Shown here: positions 8,608-17,527 of the stretch, in pieces
Position numbering within the stretch: the stretch's first letter is position 1
Layout: every line of letters starts with the position of its first letter
NCBI GenBank assembly: GCA_964569425.1
Contig: CAZMVD010000008.1
Span: forward strand, 1-64,000
Reading direction: 5' to 3'
Length of the DNA: 64,000 bases
From: JACQXM01 sp964569425
GTDB taxonomy: Bacteria > Planctomycetota > Phycisphaerae > UBA1845
Notes under the pieces: generated by a model
What the model saw: only the letters and a program-made list of their open reading frames with translations
The model's database searches: none
Told to the model about the DNA's origin: nothing
Position numbers and translations under genes: made by a program

Positions 8608-10287
8608 GTGTCGACTAGTACGATGAACACTGCCGCAAAACCCATGACCGTTCGAGCGCCACGAGGACTTACGTTGTCGTGCAAGGGCTGGCAGCAGGAA
8701 GCAGCCCTGCGCATGCTGATGAACAACCTTGACCCGGAAGTGGCCGAGAACCCCGCCGAGCTTGTCGTTTATGGCGGCAGCGGTAAGGCAGTGCGGAGCT
8801 GGGCCGACTTTGATCGAATCGTCGCGGCGCTGAAGTCACTCGAAAACGACGAAACGTTGCTCGTTCAATCGGGACGCGCGGTGGGCATTCTGCGAACGCA
8901 CCGCGATGCGCCGCGCGTGCTCATTGCCAACTCGTTGCTGGTCCCGCATTGGGCGACGTGGGAAGAGTTCCGGCGGCTGGAGTCGCTGGGGCTCACCATG
9001 TTCGGGCAGATGACCGCGGGAAGCTGGATATACATCGGCACCCAGGGCATCGTTCAGGGGACCTACGAAACCTTTGGTGCTTGCGCCCGGCAACACTTCG
9101 GCGGCTCGTTGGCGGGTCGGTTGCTGGTCACCGGCGGACTGGGCGGCATGGGCGGAGCACAACCGCTGGCGTGCACCATGAATGAGGGAGTGGCGCTGTG
9201 CATCGAGGTGGACCCTCAGCGCATCGAACGGCGCCTGAAGACGCGCTACCTCGATCAATCCACCGCTGACCTGGACGAGGCGCTCGACTGGTGCCAGGAG
9301 TCGGTGCAGGCGAATCGGCCGCTTTCCGTCGGCCTGCTGGGCAACTGCGCCGACGTGCTGCCGGAGCTGGTCCGGCGCGGCGTCACGCCGGACATGCTGA
9401 CCGACCAAACCTCGGCGCACGACGCACTGAACGGCTATGTGCCCAACCGCATGACGCTGCCGGAGGCCAACAAGCTGCGGGAGTCCGACCCCGAGCGTTA
9501 CATCGCGGAATCCATGCGCGCCATGGCCGAACACGTTGGCGCCATGCTGGAACTTCAGCGACGCGGGTCGGTGACCTTTGACTATGGCAACAACATCCGC
9601 GGACAGGCCAAGCTGGCCGGCGTAGCCAACGCTTTCGACTTCCATGGTTTTGTGCCCCTCTTCGTGCGGCCGCTCTTTTGCGAGGGGCAGGGGCCGTTTC
9701 GCTGGGCGGCGCTCTCCGGCGATCCGAAGGACATCGCCCGCACGGACCGCGCGGTCCTCGAGACGTTTCCGCAAAACGAGCACCTGTGCCGCTGGATTCG
9801 TTTGGCGGGCGAGCGCGTCGCTTTTCAGGGGCTGCCGGCGCGCATCTGCTGGTTGGGCTACGGCGAGCGCGCCCGCATGGGGCTGGTGTTCAACGAACTG
9901 GTGCGCAATGGCGAGATTTCCGCGCCCATCGTTATCGGGCGCGATCACCTCGATTGCGGCAGCGTGGCCTCGCCCAATCGCGAGACGGAAGGCATGAGGG
10001 ACGGCTCCGACGCCATCGCCGACTGGCCGATCCTGAACGCCCTGGTCAACACCGCCTGCGGCGCGACCTGGGTCAGCGTGCACCACGGCGGCGGCGTGGG
10101 CATCGGCTATGCCATCCACGCCGGTCAGGTGATTGTCGCCGACGGAACGAAAGAGGCCGACGCGCGACTGGAGCGCGTCCTCACTGCCGACCCGGCCATG
10201 GGCATCTTCCGTCACGTGGATGCGGGGTATGAAGAAGCCATACAAGTGGCGAGCGATCGTGGTGTGTTGATTCCCGGTCGCGGATAA
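8608..10287 (+). CDS. hutU: Urocanate hydratase
   Basis: 559 residues, the usual length. Second step of histidine degradation: adds water to urocanate to give imidazolonepropionate, using tightly bound NAD+. Family blocks are unmistakable: GWQQEAALRMLMNNLDPEVAENP near the N-terminus, MTAGSWIYIGTQGIVQGTYETF, the NAD-binding TGGLGGMGGAQPLA, and near the C-terminus HHGGGVGIGYAIHAGQ. GTG 8608 is taken as start; ATG 8623 is possible, and the first ~14 residues are not conserved. hutH, hutI and hutG are not in the window, so histidine genes are dispersed. Convergent with the downstream guanylyltransferase gene. Confidence 0.96.
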   Translation: MSTSTMNTAAKPMTVRAPRGLTLSCKGWQQEAALRMLMNNLDPEVAENPAELVVYGGSGKAVRSWADFDRIVAALKSLENDETLLVQSGRAVGILRTHRDAPRVLIANSLLVPHWATWEEFRRLESLGLTMFGQMTAGSWIYIGTQGIVQGTYETFGACARQHFGGSLAGRLLVTGGLGGMGGAQPLACTMNEGVALCIEVDPQRIERRLKTRYLDQSTADLDEALDWCQESVQANRPLSVGLLGNCADVLPELVRRGVTPDMLTDQTSAHDALNGYVPNRMTLPEANKLRESDPERYIAESMRAMAEHVGAMLELQRRGSVTFDYGNNIRGQAKLAGVANAFDFHGFVPLFVRPLFCEGQGPFRWAALSGDPKDIARTDRAVLETFPQNEHLCRWIRLAGERVAFQGLPARICWLGYGERARMGLVFNELVRNGEISAPIVIGRDHLDCGSVASPNRETEGMRDGSDAIADWPILNALVNTACGATWVSVHHGGGVGIGYAIHAGQVIVADGTKEADARLERVLTADPAMGIFRHVDAGYEEAIQVASDRGVLIPGRG

Positions 10288-10314
10288 GCCGCACACCCGG
10301 GCCACCGGCCCAAT

Positions 10315-11385
10315 TCAAAGATAATGCTCGCCGTGCTCGCGGCGGACGTTGTCCACCAGTTCCTTGATGCTCTGCGCGTCGCGTTTGGTGCACACCAGCG
10401 TCACGTCCGGCGTGTGCACGATCACCAGATCGTCCACGCCGATGGTCGCCACCAGGTGCTTTTCCTCGGAGATCACGATGTTGCCGCGCGAACCGAGATG
10501 CGACACTTGTGCGCAAGCGGTGATGTTATGGTCCGCATCGGCTTCGAGCACCGTTTCGATTGCCGGCCAGGAACCCACGTCCACCCATTGGCAGCCCATC
10601 TCCACCACGATCACCCGTTCGGCGCGCTCCAGCACTGCAAAATCAATGCTGATCTTCATCAGCTTGGGATAAATCGCCTCCAGCTTGGCCTGCCGCCCGT
10701 CGCTTCCCCACGCCTGCGCGATTTCCCGGATCGGCTCATACGACTGCGGCAGGTGCTTGCGAATCTGGTCGAGAATGGTGGCAGCGCGCCAGGCGAACAT
10801 CCCGCTGTTCCAGTAGTATTCGCCGCTGGCGAGGTACTTCATCGCCTCGGCTACGTTGGGCTTCTCGGTGAACTGGCGGACCACGTACACGCCGTCCGAC
10901 AGTCGCTCGCCGCGGCGCACGTAGCCGTAATTGGCGTCCGGGCGCATCGGACGGATGCCCATGGTCACCAGCGCGTCGGGCTGCTGCTCGGCAATGGCGT
11001 AGGCGCGCTCGACCGCTTCGCGGAATCGATCCAGCGGCGCGATGATGTGGTCGGCGGTGAATACGCCGACCACGGCCTCCGAATCACGCTCCGCCAGGAT
11101 GGCGGCGGCCAGCCCCACGGCATTGGCCGTATCGCGCCCGATCGGCTCGCCGAACAGGTTCGCCGCGGGCAATTCCGGGATTTCTGCCGAAACCACAGGC
11201 AGGTGTGCCTGGCTGGTGATGATGTGGATCTGCTCGGGCGGCAGCAGGGCGCTGACCCGTTCAAAGGACTGCCGCAGCAGGCTGGTGCCCTGGAAGATGC
11301 GCAGGAGCTGCTTGGGGTGGTTCTTGCGGCTCAAGGGCCAGAGGCGCACGCCGGCGCCCCCAGCCATGATGACGGCATGTCGCAT
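10315..11385 (-). CDS. manC: Mannose-1-phosphate guanylyltransferase
   Basis: 356 residues. Makes GDP-mannose from mannose-1-phosphate and GTP for polysaccharide and glycan synthesis. The N-terminus VIMAGGAGVRLWPLSRKNHPKQ is the nucleotidyltransferase signature; FTADHII supplies the metal-binding Asp, FTEKP is the sugar-phosphate loop, and WVDVGSW is the C-terminal signature. The length corresponds to the single-domain form without the fused phosphomannose isomerase. Lies 31 bp downstream of the helicase gene on the same strand, so possibly co-transcribed, although functionally unrelated. 'manC' is used in the broad sense. Confidence 0.93.
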   Translation of the reverse strand: MRHAVIMAGGAGVRLWPLSRKNHPKQLLRIFQGTSLLRQSFERVSALLPPEQIHIITSQAHLPVVSAEIPELPAANLFGEPIGRDTANAVGLAAAILAERDSEAVVGVFTADHIIAPLDRFREAVERAYAIAEQQPDALVTMGIRPMRPDANYGYVRRGERLSDGVYVVRQFTEKPNVAEAMKYLASGEYYWNSGMFAWRAATILDQIRKHLPQSYEPIREIAQAWGSDGRQAKLEAIYPKLMKISIDFAVLERAERVIVVEMGCQWVDVGSWPAIETVLEADADHNITACAQVSHLGSRGNIVISEEKHLVATIGVDDLVIVHTPDVTLVCTKRDAQSIKELVDNVRREHGEHYL

Positions 11386-11416
11386 GGGTTCCTCCCTTCC
11401 GACATCGCTTGCGCGC

Positions 11417-13588
11417 TCAGTCCACGTCGTCGAATTCGACCCGCGTAAGGTCGGCGTGCTCCAAGATCAGCGAGTGCCGCGATCCTTCTTGAAAATGCAC
11501 GTCCACGTGCGTGCGGCTGGCCCCGCGATAGAATAACTGAATCTGGCCCAGCCCGTATTCCGGGTGTCGTACCAGCGTGCCCACGCCCCATTCGGCGATG
11601 TCCGGGGGGAGCTTACCCACCGTGGCGGCGGCGCGGCTCTTCCTGTCGCGGCGTTGGCCATCTCCCTGGCATTCTACCTGATCGCCCGGCATCTCGTCGA
11701 GGAACGGGCTGCGCACCGTCCGTTCGGTCACGCCGCGAATCAAACGATAGCGCGCCCGCAGCAGCGTCAACTGCTTGCGCGCCCGCGTGATGCCCACAAA
11801 GCAGAGCCGCCGTTCTTCCTCTTCGTCCACGCCCGCGTCGTCATGCCTTCGAAACGGCAGCAGCCCGTCTTCCAGTCCGATCATGTACACCGTGTCGAAT
11901 TCCAGCCCTTTTGCCGCGTGCAGTGTCATCAGCGTCACGGCGCCGCTGCCGTCCATTACCGCGTCTACGTCGCTGATCAGCGCCGCGTGCTCCAGCCAAT
12001 GCACGAGCGTGGCTTCCGGCTGCTCCTGGTGAAAGGCCGAAGCCGCGCTGACCAGTTCGTCGAGGTTGGCGGACGGATCCTCGGCCGAATCACCTTCCGC
12101 GGCGTACATGGCGCGCAGGCCCGACTGACTGATGACGAAATCCAGCGCCTGCGGCGGCGGCAGCTCCAGCGCCGCACGCAGCTTGTCGAGCAGCAGGACG
12201 AATTGTTGGACTCGTGCCGCGGAGCGCCCGAGGGCTTCGACCGTTTCCTGCCGACGAAGCTCATCGTGGACGCCGCGACCGCTCTGGCGCGCCCGCTCGA
12301 CGAGCCGTCGCACCGTGGTGTCGCCGATGCCCCGCGCCGGTGTATTGACGATCCGCAGCAGCGATATTTCGTCCGCAGGGTTGACCAGTACGCGCAGGTA
12401 GGCCAGGACGTCCTTGACTTCCTTGCGGTTGTAGAATTCCACGCCGCGCGCGATTTGATAGGGTATTCCCTTGCGCAGGAAGGCCTCTTCGATCGCGCGG
12501 CTCAGGGCATTGATACGGTAGAAGATGGCGATCTGGCTCGCCGCGGCGCCCTCCTGCAAAGCGCGTGCGATCTGGTCTGCGACGTACGCCGCCTCTTCGT
12601 CGCCGGATTCCACCTCGCGCACCTGGATCGGCGGCCCGTCGTCGTTTTCCGTCCACAGGCTCTTGGCTTTGCGCTGCAGGTTGCCCGCGATGAGGGCGTC
12701 GGCGGCGGCGAGGATGCGCTTGGTCGATCGGTAGTTCTGTTCCAGCCGCACCACCGTCGCACTCGGATAATCGCGCTCGAAGCTGAGGATGTTCTCTATG
12801 TTAGCCCCGCGCCAGCCGTAGATGGACTGGTCGGGATCTCCGGTGGCGCAGATGTTGTGGTGCGCCTCGGCCAGTTTCTGGGCGATGAGGTATTGCGCGG
12901 CGTTGGTATCCTGATACTCATCGATCAGCAGGTATTGGAACCGCCGGGAAAGCTCTTCCCGCAGTTCGTCGTTCTCCGCCAGGGTCAGGGCCATGCGCAT
13001 CAACAAGTCGTCGAAGTCGAGCCCCCCCTGATCGTGAAGCAGCTTCTCGTAGTGCAGGTATACCTTGGCGTATTGGCGTTCCCGCCAGTCATTGGCCTGC
13101 GCCGCGAATTGGGTCGCGGTCTGCATGGCGTTCTTGGCGTGGCCGATGACCGTGTCCGCGGCCGAAGGGGTCAAGCGCTCCGTAGAAAGGTCGCATTCTT
13201 CAATTGCCTGCTTGAGCAGTTTGCGTCGGTCGTCGCGGTCGAAGATGGTGAAGTTCCTCTGGACGCGCGCCTGATCGGCGTATTCCCGCAGCAATCGGGC
13301 GCACAGGGCGTGAAAAGTGCTAACGATCATTCCGGGGGCCACATCCAGCGCCGCGATGCGCTCGCGCATCTCCTTGGCCGCTTTGTTGGTGAAGGTAATC
13401 GCGAGGATCTGCCGCGGGCGCGCTACCGTGAGCGCCAGATGGGCGGCGCGGCGCGTGACCACCCGCGTCTTGCCGCTGCCGGGACCGGCCAGGATGAGCA
13501 GGGGGCCGTCAGTGTGCAATACCGCCTCGCGCTGCGGCGGGTTGAGGTCCGCCAGCAGCGGTTTGATCGCGTCCGTGCCTCGAGTCAT
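11417..13588 (-). CDS. UvrD/PcrA-type superfamily 1 DNA helicase
   Basis: 723 residues, typical for PcrA/UvrD (about 720-740). ATP-dependent 3'-5' helicase for nucleotide excision and mismatch repair and removal of RecA filaments. SF1 motifs in order: LNPPQREAVLHTDGPLLILAGPGSGKTRV (Q motif and Walker A), ITFTNKAAKEMRER (Ia), DEYQDTN (Walker B), GDPDQSIYGWRGA (III), LEQNYRSTKRIL (IV), MTLHAAKGLEFDTVYMIGLEDGLLP (V), and EERRLCFVGITRARKQL (VI). The C-terminal VGTLVRHPEYGLGQI is the RNA-polymerase-binding Tudor-like domain of PcrA. Divergent from selB with a 91-bp gap. Confidence 0.95.
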   Translation of the reverse strand: MTRGTDAIKPLLADLNPPQREAVLHTDGPLLILAGPGSGKTRVVTRRAAHLALTVARPRQILAITFTNKAAKEMRERIAALDVAPGMIVSTFHALCARLLREYADQARVQRNFTIFDRDDRRKLLKQAIEECDLSTERLTPSAADTVIGHAKNAMQTATQFAAQANDWRERQYAKVYLHYEKLLHDQGGLDFDDLLMRMALTLAENDELREELSRRFQYLLIDEYQDTNAAQYLIAQKLAEAHHNICATGDPDQSIYGWRGANIENILSFERDYPSATVVRLEQNYRSTKRILAAADALIAGNLQRKAKSLWTENDDGPPIQVREVESGDEEAAYVADQIARALQEGAAASQIAIFYRINALSRAIEEAFLRKGIPYQIARGVEFYNRKEVKDVLAYLRVLVNPADEISLLRIVNTPARGIGDTTVRRLVERARQSGRGVHDELRRQETVEALGRSAARVQQFVLLLDKLRAALELPPPQALDFVISQSGLRAMYAAEGDSAEDPSANLDELVSAASAFHQEQPEATLVHWLEHAALISDVDAVMDGSGAVTLMTLHAAKGLEFDTVYMIGLEDGLLPFRRHDDAGVDEEEERRLCFVGITRARKQLTLLRARYRLIRGVTERTVRSPFLDEMPGDQVECQGDGQRRDRKSRAAATVGKLPPDIAEWGVGTLVRHPEYGLGQIQLFYRGASRTHVDVHFQEGSRHSLILEHADLTRVEFDDVD

Positions 13589-13679
13589 GGACTTGCTCTA
13601 TAGCCGTTCTTCGCGTTTTCGTCCAACGGCGCCGCTCCCCGCCCTTGCCGTGGAATCGCACACTTCGATAATCGCGTTC

Positions 13680-15668
13680 ATGCCGGGTGCAAAACAACCC
13701 CTCGACGCGTTGACCGCATCGAACCAAGGTGAACGCCCGCTGCGCCATTTTATCCTGGGAACCGCCGGGCACATCGACCACGGGAAAACTTCGCTCGTTC
13801 GCGCGTTGACCGGCGTGGATACCGATCGGCTTCCCGAAGAGCAGCGCCGCGGCATGACCATCGAGCTGGGGTTCGCCGATTTCACCATCGACGATGCGCA
13901 TTTCGGGATCGTCGATGTGCCCGGGCACGAACGATTTGTGCGCACCATGGTGGCCGGCGCTACGGGCATCGACGTCGCCCTGCTGGTGGTCGCCGCCGAC
14001 GACTCGGTCATGCCCCAGACGCGGGAACACGTGGATATCCTCCATCTGCTGGGCATCCGCCATGCGGTCGTCGCGCTGACCAAGATCGACGCCGTGGCGC
14101 CGGACCTTGCCGAGTTGGCGGCCGAGGAGATTCGAGAGTATCTGGCCAAAACACCGCTGGCCGCGGCCGCGGTGTGCCCGGTTTCGTCGATCACCGGTGC
14201 GGGTATCGAAGCGCTCAAGCGGGAGATTCTGGCGGTGGCGCGATCCGTTGCGGAGTCGCCGGCGGTGCGGCCATTTCGCCTGGCGGTCGATCGCGTCTTC
14301 ACCGTGCAGGGTCGCGGGACCGTGGTGACCGGATCAGTGCTGCGCGGCGAGGTGGCGGCGGGGGACACGCTGGAGGTGTTTCCCGGGGGGCTCACCTGCC
14401 GGGTGCGTGACTTGCAGTCGCACGGTGCCGCCTCCGCCGCGCTGCATCGCGGTCAACGCGCGGCCCTCAATCTCAGCGGGATCGACCGCGATGCCCTGGA
14501 GCGGGGGGCGGAGTTGGCTACGCCCGGCTACCTTCAGCCGTCGCACCTGGTGGACGTGCACTTGCGCGTGCTGGCGGGGTGCGACCGGCCGTTGAAAAAT
14601 GCCCGCGTCATGCGTCTGTGCATCGGCACGACGGAGCTGGCGGTGCGCGTGGTGTTGCTGGGGCAAGCGCAACTCGATCCCGGGGCCGCTGGTTTTGCGC
14701 AACTTCGCAGCGGCAGCGCCATTCCGTCAGCGTACGGGCAGCGCTTCATACTGCGTGACGAAAACGCCGCGCACACCATCGGCGGGGGTGTCGTGTTGCG
14801 CCCGGTGGCGCACCGCCGGAGGCTCGCCCACGAATCCGAGGTCCAATCGCTGGAAACGCTGTTCGACGGCACGGCCGACCAGCGGGTGGAACAGGTGCTG
14901 CGGGCATCGGGCTTCACAACGCCCAGTGACTTGCAGGTGTGCCTTCGATCGGGGGTCGAAGTGGCGGAATTGCCTGCCGTGTACGCGCGATTGCGTCAGG
15001 AGGGAAGGCTTGTCCGCGTCTCCGACACCGAACGTTGCATGGTTCCTGCGGCACTCGACGACCTGGCCCACCGCCTGGCCGGATGGCTGGAGCGATTTCA
15101 CCGCGCGCACCCCGACCTGCCCGGCCGGCCCCTCGATGCCGTGCTCGGCTGGATCGGCCGGATGACCGACCGCCCGCTGGCCCGCCCGTTGTTCGATCGG
15201 CTGGTTTCCAATGGCACGCTGAAACTGATGGGGCGGTTCGTGTGCCTGCCGGCGTTCGCTCCGGCGCTGTCGGCGGCAGACGAGAAATTGCTGGCGGGGA
15301 TTCTTAGCGCGGTACGGGGGGGTGGGTTCCAGCCGCCTATCCTGGACGAATGGCCGCTGCCCGGCGCGCCGGACCGCAAGCGCCGCGAGCGTCTGGCTAC
15401 GCTGGCGGTGGCGCTGGGGGAACTGGTGCTGATCGAGCCTGGCATGTTTCTGTCTGCGGAGGGCGAATCGCAACTCCGGCAGAAGGTGCGCGACCTGATC
15501 GCCGCCTGTCCGGAGGGTGTTACGGTGGCGCAGGTGCGCGAAGCGCTGAACTCCAGCCGCAAGTACGTCGTACCGTTCCTGGAGCATCTCGACCGCGTCG
15601 GGTTTACCCTTCGCGCGGGCGATCGACGTGTGCTCGCCAACCGCGTAGACGAGCCGCCAGAAGCTTAA
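13680..15668 (+). CDS. selB: Selenocysteine-specific translation elongation factor SelB
   Basis: 662 residues from ATG 13680. GTPase that brings Sec-tRNA(Sec) to UGA codons marked by a SECIS hairpin. The G domain starts GTAGHIDHGKTSLVRALTG and continues TDRLPEEQRRGMTIELGFA, DVPGHERFV and TKID; this SelB signature separates it from EF-Tu. Domains II and III follow. The C-terminal ~250 residues read as winged-helix repeats, ending REALNSSRKYVVPFLEHLDRVGFT, the part that binds SECIS RNA. No selA, selC or selD is visible here. Presence of SelB implies a working selenocysteine system and supports the readthrough gene at 30288-30845. Divergent from the helicase. Confidence 0.94.
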   Translation: MPGAKQPLDALTASNQGERPLRHFILGTAGHIDHGKTSLVRALTGVDTDRLPEEQRRGMTIELGFADFTIDDAHFGIVDVPGHERFVRTMVAGATGIDVALLVVAADDSVMPQTREHVDILHLLGIRHAVVALTKIDAVAPDLAELAAEEIREYLAKTPLAAAAVCPVSSITGAGIEALKREILAVARSVAESPAVRPFRLAVDRVFTVQGRGTVVTGSVLRGEVAAGDTLEVFPGGLTCRVRDLQSHGAASAALHRGQRAALNLSGIDRDALERGAELATPGYLQPSHLVDVHLRVLAGCDRPLKNARVMRLCIGTTELAVRVVLLGQAQLDPGAAGFAQLRSGSAIPSAYGQRFILRDENAAHTIGGGVVLRPVAHRRRLAHESEVQSLETLFDGTADQRVEQVLRASGFTTPSDLQVCLRSGVEVAELPAVYARLRQEGRLVRVSDTERCMVPAALDDLAHRLAGWLERFHRAHPDLPGRPLDAVLGWIGRMTDRPLARPLFDRLVSNGTLKLMGRFVCLPAFAPALSAADEKLLAGILSAVRGGGFQPPILDEWPLPGAPDRKRRERLATLAVALGELVLIEPGMFLSAEGESQLRQKVRDLIAACPEGVTVAQVREALNSSRKYVVPFLEHLDRVGFTLRAGDRRVLANRVDEPPEA

Positions 15669-15857
15669 TTGGGGCAGCGCGGGGCGGCTGTCCGTATTAT
15701 GCTGCCCTGGTCCAATGGTCCCGGCCGACGTAAATCGGTATGCTTTCCGGTTTCGGGGCGCGCATTGCGCGAGAAGCGAGAACCGCGGCGGCACGGGTCG
15801 GCGTTGTTATGGTCTGGTCACCTATTGTTTGAGCGGGCGAGTGCGAATTGGAACAGC

Positions 15858-16607
15858 ATGACCGAACCACCGCTTGATCCGCGCGTCGTGCTGGGCCTGT
15901 CGCCCGGGCAGCTTCCGCGGCACATCGCCATCATCATGGATGGCAACGGGCGTTGGGCGAAGCAGCGCGGGTGGCCGAGGATTCGCGGCCACGAGGAGGG
16001 GGCCAAGGCGGTGCGGCGCATCGTCACCCATTGCGCCCGGCTGGGAATCAACGCGCTCACGCTCTACAGCTTCAGCACGGAGAACTGGAAACGTCCCGCC
16101 GACGAGGTGGGATTCCTCATGGACCTGTACGTGCGGTACCTGATCGGCGAGCGCGAGACGATCATGAACAACGACGTGCGGTTCGTGCACGTGGGGAAAC
16201 GTGCGGGGCTGCCACCGCGGGTGCTGGAGGAGATGGACCGTACCGTGGCGGAAAGCCGCCACAATCCCGGGCTGACGCTGTGCCTGGCGCTGAATTACGG
16301 TTCGCGGGATGAGATCGTCGAGGGCGTGCGGCGGATTGCGCGCGAGGTGAGCGCGGGAAAGCTGGCGCCGGACGCGATCGACGAGGCCCGGATTTCGGCG
16401 TCGCTGTTTACCGCCGGGCTGCCCGATCCGGACCTGCTCATCCGCACGGCCAACGAGCGCCGGGTGAGTAATTTTCTGCTCTGGCAGATCAGCTACGCGG
16501 AGATCCACGTGTGCCCGGCGTTGTGGCCGGACTTCGGCGAGGCCGAGCTGCACGCGGCCATTCGCGATTTCGCGGGCCGCGAGCGGCGGTTCGGGGGGGT
16601 CCAATAG
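15858..16607 (+). CDS. uppS: Undecaprenyl diphosphate synthase (cis-prenyltransferase)
   Basis: 249 residues from ATG 15858; the open frame runs further upstream but the family begins near here. Condenses isopentenyl diphosphates with farnesyl diphosphate to make the lipid carrier for peptidoglycan and glycans. Motifs: IAIIMDGNGRWAK with the catalytic Asp, RGHEEGAKAVR, LTLYSFSTENWKRP, LALNYGSRDEI, and near the C-terminus LLIRTANERRVSNFLLWQISYAE. The usual RTSGE is RTANE here, a variant also seen in some other phyla. TATTAT near 15695 could be a -10 box. Follows selB after 189 bp, so probably independently expressed. Confidence 0.94.
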   Translation: MTEPPLDPRVVLGLSPGQLPRHIAIIMDGNGRWAKQRGWPRIRGHEEGAKAVRRIVTHCARLGINALTLYSFSTENWKRPADEVGFLMDLYVRYLIGERETIMNNDVRFVHVGKRAGLPPRVLEEMDRTVAESRHNPGLTLCLALNYGSRDEIVEGVRRIAREVSAGKLAPDAIDEARISASLFTAGLPDPDLLIRTANERRVSNFLLWQISYAEIHVCPALWPDFGEAELHAAIRDFAGRERRFGGVQ

Positions 16608-16800
16608 AAGTTGGTTTGACATCCGTACCCAAGGGTATTCTGATGTTCAGCCAGGGCGTAGCGGGCCGTTCAATGTACCGCCGTTGCCCCAGGGGTCACC
16701 GAGCCGTCGCCGAACGGCGGGCCGGCCGGGCAATGTCAAGCGGTGGCAACCACCGGACCCTCCGAAGTTCCGGTTCCGGCGCGGCGGTGGGAGCGTATCG

Positions 16801-17100
16801 ATGGTGCTCGACGTATCGGCCGTAGCGACCCTGGTTAAACGGGACGCCGTCCAACTGAAGGGGATGGGTGTCCGTCGCCTGGCGTTGTTCGGTTCGTGCG
16901 TTCGCGGAGGTCTGCGCGGTGACAGTGATCTCGATTTTCTGGTAGACCTGCATCCCAAGACTTTCGACAACTACATGGATGTCAAGGAAGCGCTGGAATC
17001 GAGATTAGGGCGGCGCGTAGACCTGGTGCTGTTCAGTGCCATCAAGCCCGCCTTGCGCGCCGCGATCTTGCAGGAGGCGGTCGATGTCGCGCTCGACTGA
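16801..17100 (+). CDS. mntA: MntA-like minimal nucleotidyltransferase antitoxin
   Basis: 99 residues from ATG 16801. Minimal nucleotidyltransferase domain: LALFGSCVRGGLRGDSDLDFLVDL carries the GS...D-x-D catalytic signature, and a third acidic residue follows in RRVDLVLF. In MNT/HEPN toxin-antitoxin pairs this enzyme transfers AMP to a Tyr of the HEPN toxin and inactivates it. The toxin gene overlaps its 3' end by 17 bases, with an AGGAGG ribosome binding site inside this gene, so the two are co-translated. The preceding ~190 bp hold inverted repeats that may be operator sites. Confidence 0.88.
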   Translation: MVLDVSAVATLVKRDAVQLKGMGVRRLALFGSCVRGGLRGDSDLDFLVDLHPKTFDNYMDVKEALESRLGRRVDLVLFSAIKPALRAAILQEAVDVALD

Positions 17101-17437
17101 AGTCTATCTTCGCGATATCCTGGAAGCCTGCGGGAAGGTCAGACAATACGTTGACGGGCTGAGTTTCAGCACATTTGTCGCCGATGGTCGAACGGTGGAC
17201 GCCGTGGTGCGCAATCTCGAGATCATCGGTGAAGCGGCGAAGTGCATTCCGAGCGACGAGAGGCACAGAAACCCGAATGTTCAATGGAAGCGCCTGGCGG
17301 GACTTCGCGATATTCTCATTCATCAGTATTTCGGCGTGGATGTGGAGTTGATCTGGAACCTCGCGCAGGAGAAACTGCCGCACCTGGAACGGGAAATTGC
17401 CGCAATGCTGGGCCGCGGAAGCGCATCAGAACGATAG
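17084..17437 (+). CDS. hepT: HepT-like HEPN ribonuclease toxin (DUF86)
   Basis: 117 residues from ATG 17084, preceded by AGGAGG at 17072-17077. All-alpha HEPN fold. RDILIHQYF contains the RX4HXY motif of HepT: Arg and His form the RNase site and the Tyr is the residue AMPylated by MntA. VVRNLEIIGEAAK is the other conserved DUF86 block. Its length and overlap with the MNT gene match known HepT/MntA toxin-antitoxin systems, which cut RNA when not neutralised. Lies between uppS and fabI with no mobile-element sign. Confidence 0.9.
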   Translation: MSRSTEVYLRDILEACGKVRQYVDGLSFSTFVADGRTVDAVVRNLEIIGEAAKCIPSDERHRNPNVQWKRLAGLRDILIHQYFGVDVELIWNLAQEKLPHLEREIAAMLGRGSASER

Positions 17438-17527
17438 GCCGCAGCCATCGGAAGCGGGGTTGCGTACGCGATAGAAGACCAACAGAAATCCAGGTCGGGT
17501 TGCCGACCGCTTGAAGAGAGTATTCCC

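Noticed and set aside
11564..13603. 679-codon open frame opposite the helicase gene
   Set aside because: Antisense shadow of a GC-rich gene; Arg/Val/Gly/Gln-rich with no domain, while the other strand has every helicase motif.
16616..16641. TTGACA...TATTCT promoter before the toxin-antitoxin genes
   Set aside because: The spacer is only 14 bases, too short for a reliable sigma-70 promoter.
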